From Sycobia sp. Sy_11 (taxonomy: Eukaryota > Arthropoda > Insecta > Hymenoptera > Epichrysomallidae): a stretch of 64,000 nucleotides of DNA. A program made the position numbers and the translations under genes. Every line of letters begins with the position of its first letter. Within the stretch, counting starts at the first letter, position 1. The DNA lies in assembly GCA_018907035.1 (NCBI GenBank), contig JACCIC010000179.1:1123326-1187325 (forward strand), read 5' to 3'. The notes beneath the pieces were generated by a model that ran no database searches, was not told the DNA's origin, and saw only the letters and a program-made list of their open reading frames with translations. Shown one piece after another: positions 38,015 to 58,576 of this stretch.

Positions 38015-38656
38015 GCCGGTGAAAGCCAATGGAAAATATTTGCATATGAATTTGCGGATGTTAGCAAAGAGTCCTCTGAAAGTTGAACAGTAGGTGCACA
38101 CGATATATACCTAATATCTTATGAAAACTGAAAATTGTTACGTTTGGTCGAGTGTTTTTTTTTTTTTTTTATATATACACTATGACTAGAATCCGGGCGG
38201 TTTAGCGAATAGTTTGAAGGAGATGGAGCAGGACAAAGACGCGAACATGGCCGCCTTGAACCCATCGACTTGGCATTTACTCGAATGATTAATGAACGCC
38301 AGGGCAATGGGCGAAAGCGCGCCATTGCTCCGTCGCGAATATATCATCAGGAGCGCGTCAAAGCATTGTTCCGATGCACATATACGTTGATAATTGAGTG
38401 CGGGGATGGTTGGCGTGTATATATATAGCAATTAAATCATCGTCATTCGCTAATCATCATTACGAAGAAAAAATCGGCAATCGTATGTCCGCGCACCGCG
38501 CGGCCACACAATATAATTTTTAATAATAATCTATCCAAATGCAACAGTAACTATATTATAAAATGTTATATGTATGATTGCGCACTTACTATATATATAT
38601 ATTGGTGGTTGGACTCGGTGTACCAAAGCACACGATAAACTATTCATACATATAAA

Positions 38657-38696
<40 letters not shown>

Positions 38697-39741
38697 TCCC
38701 TGTGCTCATTTACATATACAATACGCACTTTAAACACGATCGCAAAAATAGGCGAATGGACAATATTGGAGAATATTACGAACAGAATTCCGTAGGGCAC
38801 TCACGGGTTATTTCATAAATAAATAATATTTAGTGCCCCGAGCGCGTAGCTCGCCAGAAAAGTAAATTCCGGTGGGACAACGGAAGAGAGAGAGAAAGAG
38901 AGAGAGAGAGAGGGAGGGAGAAAGAGAGACCGAACACAGTCACGAAGAATTGAAAAATCCTTCTTTGCAACTGTGTGTGCGTGCGAGCGCGCGCGTGTGT
39001 ATGTGTAAATTAAAGCGTCTGGGGCACGAGCACGAGCGGAAACAGTCTTTGGCTCACTGACATTTGTATGAAGAAGGATAAAATCGAATTTGTATTAACA
39101 TATATTTTAAGTAATAAGTTTTTTTTTACATTTGTATTCGTATATTCGAGTTTGTACCAATAAAGAGCACCATCCCAAAAGAGGATGTTGAGTTTTTTTA
39201 TTTTGTTCTGTTTTTTTTTTCTCGTATTTTTGTTTCAATACAAGCTATTATACCGAGATGTTGAAACTCGGGGGTGACTCAATATTTTAATAACGCTTTG
39301 GATGAAAAGTGTACGATTGCCGTACGAAAGCTTGATAATATGCGCATGAAAGCAGCGCTCTCTCGTTTTGAAACAATCAGATATAGACATATTGGTAATA
39401 TTACTTTTTCCGTAAATCGATGCTTATGCAAGCGAGAGGGAAATGTAAACATTCTTTCATAATCGATTTCAAACGCGATTTCCAATCGCAAAGTTTAATA
39501 AGAAAAAAAAAAAAAAAAAAAAAAAAAGAATGAGTTCCGATGCCCCGGGGAGGTGATACGTACGATGGGAAATATTGAAAAATTCCGGGCAATATAGCTG
39601 GGAAAGCGAGGTCATAAGGTAATAAAGGTATATATGTATGTCACCTCTTCTATTTCGTAAAAATTCTTTGATCCATATTATAGATATTCCGAAATTAAAA
39701 CACTTTTTTCCGTAGCCCCTCCCATCCATCTCTCTGTTCCT

Positions 39742-39802
<61 letters not shown>

Positions 39803-40138
39803 TGTGGCGCACGACGGCATGAAAAATGTAAAAAGTAGGGATACCATGAATTGCTCCCGTCACCAAGAGTATAAGTGAAGTCAAGAAAGCGAAGGAGAGA
39901 AAAGTGAGGGGAAGGAGAGAGAATGAAGGAGATCAAGAGAATGAATGCGAGAGAGAGAGAGAGAGAGAAGAGGAAAGAGAGAGGAAAAAGAGTTGAGAAG
40001 TACTCGTTATACGAACATCGAGAACATCGTGAATTTGTAGTGTGAGAACGTTCCCACTCCCACGCCCCAAGTACTCTTTTCCTGAGTTTGCTTCGTGCTC
40101 TCTCTCTCTCTCTCTCTCTCTCTCCTCATTGCTTCTCT

Positions 40139-40191
<53 letters not shown>

Positions 40192-40971
40192 GCATATATA
40201 TACAATCTCATTTAATTTTTCTCCCTCTCCCGCGCTGTGCGGAATGCACACAGACTTCATAAATACGATAATATACTTAATTCTGCCCAGGCGCATATTT
40301 AAAGCAACATGCGCATATACTAGTTGCGTTTTTTTCTTTCATCCTCGGTCCACTATACATTCTCCCTACTCCAGGTCCCATCGGGAAATACCGAGATCCG
40401 ATGTCATTCCGATTATTTTTATTCCCTCCCCCTCCCCCTACATCCTTTTTGTCCAGGGACGCTCGAAAATTTGGAGGGCAGCAGGAGGGAGTTACGGGAT
40501 GAGGGGGAGACTAAGCTCTGAGTCTCTCGATTATAACGAGAGGCGGGAGGGAGGGGGCCTTGGTGTTTACTCGCGCTCTGTTAATTTAATTAGGGGTTCA
40601 TCGTCGTCGTATATATATATATACCTAATCGGGGAAAGAATCAATTTGAAGGCGGAGTTGAAACGCCCGCCCTCATCGCCACTCCCGCTACTTGCCGGCT
40701 CATTCGAGCCAAATTGAGTTTTGCTATGTTCCTTGACTCAACGGTTCATTCGTTTCTTTCTTTCTCTCTTCCTCCCCCTCTCACCCAATATTTTTGTCCG
40801 TGTGGCGTTCGGTTTTTTTCCTCTCCTTTTTCCTGATTTTTTTTCACCCCTTACAATTTTTGACCAATGAATCATTTTGAGAATACGCTCGTAAGTTATG
40901 TATCCGTCCCTCCTCGCGTGATTTCTGTTATAAAAGAAAGTCTAATATCATGTGTGCGTGCGCGCGCGCGC

Positions 40972-41010
<39 letters not shown>

Positions 41011-42147
41011 CTACTTTTATCCATGAGGAAAAAATTCAATTGTCTCATGGTCGATTGTGTACAGCGAAATTAATATATTGCATTGTGATCGTGAGAGAGG
41101 GAGGGGGGGGGGAAGATGGTGGGAGTGAGAGGAATTCGTAGTCATCCGTTAACATGAGCTACGTGTCCTCTGACGTCCTCGCGCCTGCATTAGAAGGCGA
41201 CAATGGGCATTCCGTATACGCGTGTATTAACTAATCCCGCGCGTAATATACCATTGTCCTTCCCACGTCTATTTGCACAACGACCAAGCTTAGCTTTATA
41301 TTTTATAGTTATTCTATATATATATATATACACACACACACATACACGACGGTGACAACGAGTCAATAGTGTCTTCTTTTTATACATACGATGCTTTAAT
41401 TGGTAACACACCGGGCATTTTACTAAAAACCAGCGTCTTTTACATACACAAAAGCGATTCGTCGTATATAGACCAACAAGAAGCTAATGCACTTTGTCAA
41501 ATACGACTCGTACATGATAGCTTTTTAATTTGACAATTAATTTGATCGATGATTGGCTCATTATAAAAGATTTTTTCATAAGCGGCCGTTAACAGCAATA
41601 GCACAATAGAAATCCCTTTCTAAGCAGAATCTTTATAGAACTGCATCCTATTATAAGCAGCCTAGAACAACTTTGAACTTCCGTTACCCTTGAAAAAAAA
41701 ACGACGCTCGACCCATGGCATCGTGGAGCAAAACTTTCCCGCCCCGTCAGTTTCAATTAAAAATCCATTACCCGCGCTTCGCCTCGTCTGTACGTGAATG
41801 GAGTCGCGCTCCGAAAAAAAAAAAAAAAAAAAAAAAAACTAATACCGAGCCCTTTTTCATCCCACGTACCCTCGCGTGTGAATTTGAAAGGGAGTCGGAG
41901 AAACGCACGGGGAGAGGACTTTACGGAGAAACGGTGGCGAAGAGGAGGGTGTAAGGGTCTGGGCCCGCGAGAGATTTCCTTCACGATCCGGCCCCCCCCC
42001 TCCTCACCTTTCGCCGCGCCAGCGACAAGGAGGCTTCCCCGATATACATCGCCGTTTTCTCGCTCACCTGTATTCTCCCCGATTTTTCTATTTGTCGTAT
42101 TGTCGTATATAACACACGCGAGGCACGCGCATACGTTTCAGCATGCG

Positions 42148-42192
<45 letters not shown>

Positions 42193-42210
42193 GGAGAGGG
42201 AGAGAAGTAT

Positions 42211-42258
<48 letters not shown>

Positions 42259-43357
42259 CAAATAGACATATACATCTAGAAACGTTTTGTAAATCTATAA
42301 TTCACATTTTTTTTATATCGAATGTACATGTATAACAATGTCCTGCGTATACACAGCATCGTCGTCTATTATACTGTAAAAAATTTATCGCCAAGACAAG
42401 CAGGGGACTCGTATCTCGTTACGCTATACTTTGTCGTCAAAATTATTTATTTACGTCCAAGTCTCAGAACAATTGTTGTGCATTTACCCATGACTAAAGT
42501 GCCCAATTAAAAAAGAAAACAGGTAATTAATAATATTTATACCGTTACTATGTACCCGTTTCAGCTCTACCTGTTGCAATAAGCCTCTCGAATCGTGATA
42601 AAAAAAAAAAAAAAATGAAGGAATTTTCAAAACGAGATCGTCTTTACGAGCCGAGCGCGCTTAATTAAAATAATTGCAGGAGATATGCTGTAAACGATAA
42701 GTTGAAGAAAGAAAAAACCGAGCGAAATACAGAGAGGGGAGGGGGGCGGTGTAAACGTGAAAAAAATACCTCAAATATAAATTTCTTCCCGTCAAATGCA
42801 AAACATCGCCGATCTATTGCGCGCGCAGTAGAAGTTGCGTAACGCGCGGCGTTAAATGCGCTACTGTTGGAATAAAACGGTGAGCGAGCTCGGAACTATC
42901 CGGAAAAAAAAGAGAATTCCTTCTTATCCGTCATATATACGTATATAATAACGTGGGACCAGAAACAAAAGAGTCCCCCCCTTCCACTAGTGGGACGCAA
43001 TGATAATGATTATTACCGCGCGACTTTTTATGTTTATGGCAAAATAAGAATTTATATATATATATAGAATGCAGAAAGTTACGGGCGACAGGGCCGATCC
43101 TATGATTGTGTGATTGCCCGAAGAAAGCGCGAGAGCGCGGTGCGAGACGGAGAACGAAATACATTCTCGATGGGCAAAGGAGAGGAGGAAAAAAATGACA
43201 ACGGGGAAGGGACGCTCGCGGCCGCGTGGCCGCGTACGAAAAATCTCCCACGTTATGTGCGTACGGCAATTTGTACAGGCCCCGATGCGCGACGTAATCG
43301 CGTCGAAACACTTCGAGGTGCTCTGAGATTATATCCGGAACATTTCACTCCCCCCCC

Positions 43358-43360
<3 letters not shown>

Positions 43361-43416
<56 letters not shown>

Positions 43417-43509
43417 GATCGAAAGGAGACGCGAATAATTATTATGCGAGGCAGCCACGCGGCAATAAAAACCGACGACAATAATGGGAATGTTTTTAAT
43501 GTCACCACC

Positions 43510-43563
<54 letters not shown>
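43361..43563. repeat. Paired TA arrays
   Basis: Two TA arrays of about 53 and 52 bases (43361-43413 and 43512-43563) lie only about 100 bases apart. Each is self-complementary and the two are mutually complementary, so they could extrude cruciforms or pair with each other. They are flanked by a C8-9 run at 43350-43358. Confidence 0.9.
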
Positions 43564-43567
<4 letters not shown>

Positions 43568-43946
43568 CAGACACACAAACTTATCCCGTATAATTGAATG
43601 GCAATTCCCGTGTCCACCGTCCTCTTTCCCGAGCATAATAATAATAATTGCATAAAAGTGCCGAATATAACGGTAAAGAATACAAGTCGAAAGAATTGCG
43701 CGCGGCGCGTTTTTATCCGGCAAAACAGAAATTAAATTAATCGCGAGTTTATATTCGCGCTCTCTTTACCTTAAATATACATTAAGTGTAACTTTATTCG
43801 TGCCTATAGTTCCTTTTTTCGTATACATCTATATATAGATATAGATTTGTTATTTCCGCGTCGCTCGCGCGCAGTATAAATAGTGTTTGTTATATTTTTA
43901 TATTATATTTCGAAGAGCCGCGCGCATAATTTGTCCGACTAACGGT

Positions 43947-43950
<4 letters not shown>

Positions 43951-43992
<42 letters not shown>
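43951..43992 (+). repeat. (TAA)n trinucleotide array
   Basis: Fourteen uninterrupted TAA units in the long Rapgap1 intron, one of few trinucleotide arrays outside exons. Confidence 0.95.
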
Positions 43993-44082
43993 GTTATACG
44001 TGATATAAAATTATACGCGCAAAATAGTTGCTGGTTTTTTACCTTCTCTCTCTCTCTCTATCTCTCTATCTCTATCTCTCTT

Positions 44083-44140
<58 letters not shown>

Positions 44141-44992
44141 TAATTTCCTTTCTCGTCGGTGAATGTAAACGAAAAAATATCAAAGTATAGCATATTATAA
44201 ATTAGCTTGTATAAGTGCATCTGATAATATATGAGATCTATATTTATAAAAGAATAATTACAGAGAACCATTGATATTACTGCGTTCGAATATCTTAAAA
44301 TTTATATGTTTTGTTAGAAAAAAAAGAGGCACTTCAATTTTTTTTCCAAACAAATTATTGAAGCTCCAAATTTGCATGCATAATGACTGTTCTTTTTTCA
44401 CACAAAACGTATATGTAGTAAAGGTCTGGTCTATACCCATGCCGTATTATTATAATCTGCACTTATGAAATAGATATACGTGAACGTTGATCTTTCTTTT
44501 TAGCTTCGGATACGCCCCCATATATGTACACCGGTAGCTCAAAAAATTTTCCACATAATATATGGCCGTAAAAAGCGAGCACTTATATAATGCCCCGTTC
44601 ACTTGTAACATAGACACCCGCGCACACAGCACGCATACATATATATATATATAGGAGGACCAAAACACTGTCTAACCCGGTGTAGACTCCATCGCAGAGA
44701 AAATACGTGCGCTACTCATTTCTGCCATTATACCTTCTTGACGTGTATATTTTTAGCATACACACACACATAATATGTCGGATTAATTCACTCCGTGACG
44801 CTAATGTCGGTCCCATATTGTATATGTAATTTATTACCGAGAAGAATAATTTGTATTATATATATAGCTACCGCGAAAGAAAATGTCGCGGACGTAGCGC
44901 ATAAAAAAGCGAGAAATGAAGAAAAAAAACAAGACTATAAAAAAGTGCGAATGGCATTAAATTATTAATAGTCCTTTGTGCGCCAACGTCTC

Positions 44993-45045
<53 letters not shown>

Positions 45046-46458
45046 GTCTTCTCGTAGTCTAAAAAGAGAGTGGGGAGAATCGAAGCTAGCGAGGAGGGGG
45101 TTTAAACTACCAGTAATCAACCTGACATTTTATATATGTCGAAGGCGGGGCGAGTCCGTTAAAATCGACACCTTGGCACACTATTCGCAATCTATTCAGG
45201 CGAATAGATAACGGAGCGCCCGCCAAACGACGCGAAAGCACGCATAATCAGAATTGAATATATTCCTTTTGTTAAACGGCGAGCTCATATGTGTTATATA
45301 TATATATGCGAAGACTCATATACACGGAGGAAAACTTCGTACCGATGTGACAAAGGAAATATCATAAACGCCCATAATATGCAGCGTGGAAAAAATGTTT
45401 AAGACGATAAGATATCTATTATTGTTGAAAAAATCGTTGATTTCGACACGAGCGCGAAAAAGGTAGGCGACTCCCACCAGCGGCGATTGCAAAACTAACA
45501 TTGTTCTCAAATTTCCAAATATAACAAAGAATCAAAGAGAATCTCTTTTAGATGAATAAAAAACCTTTAAATAATATATAAATACTTGCGAGAGTATCGC
45601 TTAATTATATTATTCAATGTTGATTTGATCGGTGACGACGAATCCAAATACAATGTTTTTATCAAAAATTATTCTTCATCTCTCTAAAATAAACTCCAAG
45701 TTTGTCCTGGAATTTGGTCTTTCAGTTTGGATTTCGGTTGGGCAACGATCTACCAACGCCACTTTCAATCAACATAACGATATAATTTTGAATTTTCGGT
45801 GAAAACGACCTCAACGTCAAATTACGATCACATCGTTGCCAATTAAGTTTTTTCTTTAAAAAAATACGATGCCAATTTCAATTTTTCACGACACCAGCTT
45901 CCAGCTCCAATTTCGAGCGGATGAAATTTCAGCTCGGATTTCGAAAGGAGTGGATTTCGACCGAAATCTTTAAACGGCTATATCGCGCTTTTTCAACTTT
46001 TCCGCGCAAATATTCTCTATTTCTTGAGAACCTTACTTTTTTTCTTGCAAATTGCCGTTTTTCCAATTGACTGTCCCCTTATCGCATTTAATGCTTATCA
46101 TTCTGTTCGACTCCTCGATAACTGTTTACAAATGAATGTCGCAAAATAAATTCTAACAGCTCGAGGTACGGTAATTAGAACGAAGACTCAATATAGTATA
46201 TCGATATTGTTGTTTAAAAAAAAGTTCCGTAGAACTGTCTCCCATTGTAGAGTCTTGGTTACTTCTTCTGCTTCACCTTAACGTATTTTACGATTGTATT
46301 TCTGAAGTAATTGTCAAAGAACTTCGAAATTTTACCAAAATCCAAGCCCAACTGCCTTCGCGTACTTCTATCATCGGCTCCCCTGCCAGCACACCCCCCC
46401 CCTCCCCTACGTTATCGCGCGAATCTAATACACCCGCAAAGCCGATTATTACACTCAC

Positions 46459-46797
46459 CCTGCCGACGAAGAAGCGCCTGTAGCACTTGGGCGGTGTCGT
46501 CCTGGTCGATCCTCGGCTGCCAGGCCGGCTGGGCGGGCAGCAGGGCCCTGCCCGCCGAGTCGAGATTGTGCCTGTGCTCGGTGCCGTCCAGCCAGTAGCC
46601 CGGCGGCGTGACGACCATGGGCGGCTGCTGGCCGCGGCCAGCGACTGCTGGATCGCCGCCTCCATGAGGGCGCGTCCGAGGGGGGCGTCGCCGACCGGCG
46701 AGGGCACCGGGCTCGGGGTGCCGGTGGCGCCGCCGACGCCGACGACGCCGCTCGCCTGCGAGCCTGGACTCGTGCCGTTGCGCTCATCGCGGGACGT
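46459..46797 (-). CDS. Rapgap1: Rapgap1 exon: N-terminal region, two compensating frame slips
   Basis: Acceptor AATTGCAG before 46797, donor AGG|GTGAGT after 46459; 339 nt, phase 0 at both ends. It opens TSRDERNGTSPGSQASGVVG and continues to GRALMEAAIQQSLAAA. The middle part is in a second frame: MVVTPPGYWLDGTEHRHNLD, then SAGRALLPAQPAWQPRIDQDDTA, matching human LPQFGGYWIEGTNHE. The end returns to the first frame as KCYRRFFVGR, matching human AYRRHFLGK. The slips fall at a GGG near 46619-46621 (one base too few) and a GGG near 46489-46491 (one too many). The GoLoco motif expected further N-terminal in this family is not in this exon. Confidence 0.85.
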
Positions 46798-53720
<6,923 letters not shown>

Positions 53721-54371
53721 ACGCGCATTTCTTCGTTACTGTGCGAGCGTCGATCTGAGAATTATATCTACGTTTCGATGTATTTGGTACAAGAGTCGCG
53801 AGGCTGCCAAGAAGAGAAATACGATGAGAAACTCGTCTTCCTCTACGTAGATACGATCGTTGATTCGCGATTTGCGCGGTCGACTATACGCAAAACGAAA
53901 GAACAAAAAAATGATCAGTAAATAAGCGATTAAATACACGTCGACGTAGCATCAGTAGATAGAAATAAATGGCGAGAGAGAGAGAGAGAGAGAGAAAACG
54001 AAAGCGCAAGCGGACGAGTCTTAAGGGTTTCCTTCTTCCGGCCAAGATATAAAATATTTTCAACGCATGCGTGTCATTCGAGATGCTAATTAGTCGAAGC
54101 GGCGGTGGATGGCGAAGGGGCAGGGAGGGAATAGGAGGACTGGCTCGGCGCCTATACCTACTAACGTATATATTAGATGTATAGCGTTTAGTGACATGTA
54201 AAGGTGGGCTCGTATGGCTACAATATTGCCTCTCCTTCCGGTGTAACGCGCGTACGCGGGTGGCAGGCTTGATATTATTCTTGCGACTTGTCTATATATA
54301 GGTATGTACTGTGTATATAATTTACCAACGACCTACGCGAGTCGGTAAGAAATTGCGCGCGTTTCTTGTTT

Positions 54372-54372
<1 letters not shown>

Positions 54373-54413
<41 letters not shown>
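54373..54413 (+). repeat. Poly-T tract
   Basis: Forty-one consecutive T residues, the longest A/T homopolymer in the window. It could be the tail of a minus-strand retroposon, but no recognisable element body is attached. Confidence 0.9.
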
Positions 54414-54416
<3 letters not shown>

Positions 54417-54698
54417 AATGTTTTAACGAGCGAGTATATTTTTCGAAATCAGAGTGAAAGGCCGGCTGCGCGTTCCTCTGCGTTACACATAACGCGCGTG
54501 TATGTACGTTGTCGGGACGGTAAAGAGAGCGAGAGAGATAGAGGGGGCGATGGGGATAGATTTTTAAACGCGCGGGGAGACGTGAAACAAACGGATACGT
54601 AAAGGCCGTTGGAGGAATGCGCTTAACGGGAATTCGTTCGGCCGCTGGGAGAAGAATGTACGAGGGGAGGGCGTTGACAGCGGCGATCGGTTTTTTTT

Positions 54699-54735
<37 letters not shown>

Positions 54736-55658
54736 GTCGGACAAGCGAAACCGTCTGTAATATATCTAGGAACGTAACGTGTAATGTATATTATTATTAC
54801 GACGCTGTGTAGTTGTGTCGTCGGATTTGTCGACACTGATGTTAAGTAATACGATGGAGGGATGCCGTGAAAACGGACAACATGAACTCGGCTTGATTAA
54901 TGATTTTACAATAATATATTAGGGAGCTTTAAAGCTCGCCGTGTGTGTATCTTATCGTCGTGAATTTAAACGTGAAAGATTACAGTAATCGAATAATGCC
55001 ATTGCAGTATAACGATTACTATATAATGTACGTCGAAATTTATTAAAAATCTAATGAAAATTTTTATATAATTTTTCGACATATATCGTAATGTATAGTA
55101 AACATATAGCAAATTGTTCTCGCATTATTACGCAGAAAAATACATCTCGACGAATAATACTGATTTCAGCCGAATATCCACACGACTCTGTCTTTTGGCC
55201 AGAATTATTAAGTAACTCGAGCCCGGGCCGTTATCTCCAAAAAGCACCGATAACGGAGCGATATTACCAACCTAACAGAAATATCGGGATTATCGCGGCT
55301 TGATATATATATATATATATATACACATATCAAAGCTAAACGAGACATCGCAAGCAATAGCACGGATGAGTCACAAAATTATCGACAATTGTTCCGAATA
55401 CCCCCTGTAACGCGTGCACAAAGCTCCGCGTATAATTTCTTTCATTACATCGTGCGAATAGCGCAGCGGGTACGTTTCAGCGAACCATAGGAACTTAGAC
55501 CCCCGTCACCTTATCAAAGTTCGTAGTGAGCCACCCCCATCCGTGTACTGGCGCCTATAGCGCCTATAGCATCAGTCGCTCGTGCATGCATATGCTCCAC
55601 TCTACCCTCTCCACGTGTTTTACACGTAAGTGCGTCTCGTCGTCACCATTACACGCCC

Positions 55659-55700
<42 letters not shown>

Positions 55701-57153
55701 ATCTCTCTCTCTCAAATGCACGAACCCGTCTACATATATTATACGTATACATAATAACCACGCGTCTGCCGCAGACGCTCCTAAGCCTTGCAAAGCCAAC
55801 CCCGCGTGTACGGGGCTCTTTTGCCCCCCACCCCCGCCACCATTGTTTTTTCTCTTCCGCGTCGCGGGGCACCGCGCCCTGCGCTTATAACGCCGAGGCG
55901 CCTGTACACGGCCCACCGCTCTTCCTTGCAGCCCCAGCGACCGTTCCAACGGACGGTTAACGAGGCCTGCCTGCTAGAGTCGCGCGTCGCAACCAGACCC
56001 CCTCCCCCGACACGCCACCGCTCCCCCCCCGCGTTTCCTCAAGTGCGCACACGCGTAACGAGGACGATTCAATTTGGACGCCGATATAATGCGCCGTATA
56101 TTCATATAATCGTATATTTATATGTAGGCGCGCACTTTCGCACCGAATATCATTTATAGAAATATAATGGGGCGGTGGGGGGTGTCGAGCCGGCGAGACT
56201 TTTTGCTTTTAATTGGCGCGCACCCGAGTGCGTCTGTCTGTCCGTGCGTGTGTATATGCGGGGGGGGGGGGAGGTGTACAGAAGTGCGTGATATACATAT
56301 ACATATACATATACAATATATATATCTATATCTATATATATATATAATAATATATATATATCATATTATCTTTTAATCGGTGTCGCGACTCGCGGGAAGC
56401 ATATCGTTGTACTTTACTCGCACGGAGGAAAAATGAGGGTTGATTTTTCTCTTCAAATATCGCCCTATCGGCGCTAAGTAAATCATAGTATATTTATTTA
56501 CCCCCTCACTCTCTCTTTCTTTCTCCTCCTTCTTAATAATTTTAATAAGCGCCATGTAAAGCGTCTGCAAACGAGAACATCCAAAGTTCAGGTAAAATTT
56601 TTTTTATTTTATCTTAACACTAATTTATTATCCTTTTTATTTTCTTCTTGTTCGATTTATGTATTGTAGCAGTAAAAAAGAAGTGAAAGAGGTGTATAAT
56701 AATCCGCAGTTTACCCGGATGTATATATATATATAATATGTGGCTTTTCGCTTTCTCGAAGGCGGAAGCGCGGAGGAAGTCAACCGTCGTACAGTGCATT
56801 ATATGTATACACGTTGTTAATGTTGGCGCAACCGACGGAGTCGGACAAAATCTCCCCCAGAAAGTAATAAAAAAATCTTGCCTTTCGATCGTAAACGAAA
56901 TATATAGATATATATACTTTCTCTCTCATTCTGGCGTTAACTACCTATATATAGACGTACATGCACACACGCATGCAGGCCTGCCCACAAAATATCGCGG
57001 AAGACTACCATTGTTGCCTGTCCTTTCTCTCTCCCCCTTTCATATGTATTATGGATTGCTAGAGCTCACCCGGTCGTGGCAATCATATATACGTATAATA
57101 TTTTTCAAACATTTTCAAACATTCGCCCATAAAGGACGTTTCGATCAATTGTG

Positions 57154-57184
<31 letters not shown>

Positions 57185-57656
57185 ACACATCTGTATAGTG
57201 GACACGTGTTGAATTTAGAACATTTTTCTTATTTTTACGATGCCTCCAAAGTTTTTACGACATTTTCTATCCTATATAGACACATGTATATACACGCACA
57301 GACACCCACACCCACAGACCCACAGGAGTTTCTTGCAATTTTTTTTTTATAATTTCCGCAGTTTTATTGCGTTTAGTTTTTGAATTATGTCCCGATGAGC
57401 GCGCGGAATAACCGATATTCGAGGCGGGCGTGCCAGGAAAGTTTCGTCGAAGAAAGAAGAAAACTAGGGAAGGAATCGCGCAGCCGATGACCCGACTGAT
57501 CTTCTCCAGGTGAAACCTGCTCTCGGTGAGCTGTTCCCGCCGCGCGCCCACGTGCCGAATATTTAGAAAATACGCGCGAAAGTGTGCCTTTAAAGCATAA
57601 ACAAATAAGAAGTTATAAATGAGTCAGTGCCACGGATGTATACGCTTATCGTTTTC

Positions 57657-57707
<51 letters not shown>

Positions 57708-57799
57708 CTTATTTCACCCCAGCGAGTTTCGCGGCACAGTAGCAATTAACATGTTTATCGCTGACCTAAAAATGCACCTATATGCGCCCGTGGCAGTTA

Positions 57800-58576
57800 A
57801 AACAGAAGTCACAGGTCTCCGAGCATGCAGGGGGATAGGAGAGTGCGCATGCGGCTTGTAGATGCTGGCCACATGCCGGATTCTGAGATAAAGGGGGTTG
57901 TTACGGAAGATCGGAGGGGTGCGGGGTGAAGAGATCTTTCTAGATAGATCCGAAGATTTCCTTAGAGGAGTTAAGAGAAAACATCTTTGGGGGGGGGCCC
58001 TGCTCCGGGGGAAGCGATGACGGCACTGTCTAATTCTGGTATAAGAAGGAAGTCCTGTGGTGTTAATCCGTTCGTCAAAGTGGGATTTTCTCTGGGAGTG
58101 GATGAGTAAGTGATTCTGACAAAGGGAGAGTGAAGGGAGAAAAAACGAATTTCGAAGCTCTTCTTTCTCTGATTCTAGCAAAGGAATTTGGATATATAAT
58201 AGGTGGGGGAGAGGAGGGAGACAAACACTTGCGTGTATTAAGGTTAGAGGACTAAGAAGTAGTGAGAGTCAGCCCGAGGAGACAGAGAATATGGAAACTC
58301 CTGTCTTCACGACTAGGGGACCGGGTGGAGGGTGGGGGGAAAAGGCTAATAGTAGTGCCTCTTCTTGAAAGTTCTGAAGCGAGTGTAAATTCTTGAGTGT
58401 TTTAGAAAGACATTAAAAAACAGTGATTCTATTCCTAATAATAGTGCGGAGGGATTAGGGGGAAAAATATACTCTGCTGCGAATGTGAAAGGAGAAAATA
58501 AGGATAGTGGAAGGATGGTTGGGCAGCAGGAGTGTGGCGAGCCAGTGGCCAGTTAAACAGAAGTCACAGGTCTCCG
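57800..58576 (+). repeat. Segment bounded by a direct 22-bp repeat
   Basis: The 22-mer AAACAGAAGTCACAGGTCTCCG occurs at 57800-57821 and again at 58555-58576. Similarity reaches a little further left (GCCCGTGGCAGTTAAAAC versus GCCAGTGGCCAGTTAAAC). The sequence between is unusually purine-rich and low in repeats. It holds short open stretches with ordinary-looking codons interrupted by stops (for example SESQPEETENMETPVFTTRG near 58267-58325 and NSDSIPNNSAEGLGG near 58420-58465). It may be a decayed insertion or a duplication product; family unknown. Confidence 0.45.

Larger units (their letters stand above)
31075..46458 (-). other. Rapgap1: 15.4-kb Rapgap1 intron, repeat-rich
   Basis: This long intron runs from the GTGAGT donor at 46459 to the acceptor at 31074. 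It is dominated by dinucleotide arrays. TA: 34510-34556, 35036-35081, 36149-36197, 36909-36960, 38657-38691, 40141-40188, 42209-42254, 43361-43413, 43512-43563, 44085-44136. GA/CT: 31671-31717, 33202-33273, 37542-37581, 37966-38013, 39748-39785, 42149-42187, 44989-45043. It also has (CA)n at 34641-34686, (TAA)n at 43951-43992, (TAG)n at 31527-31552, and a 25-nt poly-A at 39503-39527. Unique GC-richer blocks lie between them. One plus-strand exon-like segment (33571-33779) is noted separately; otherwise no coding signal is supported. Confidence 0.65.
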
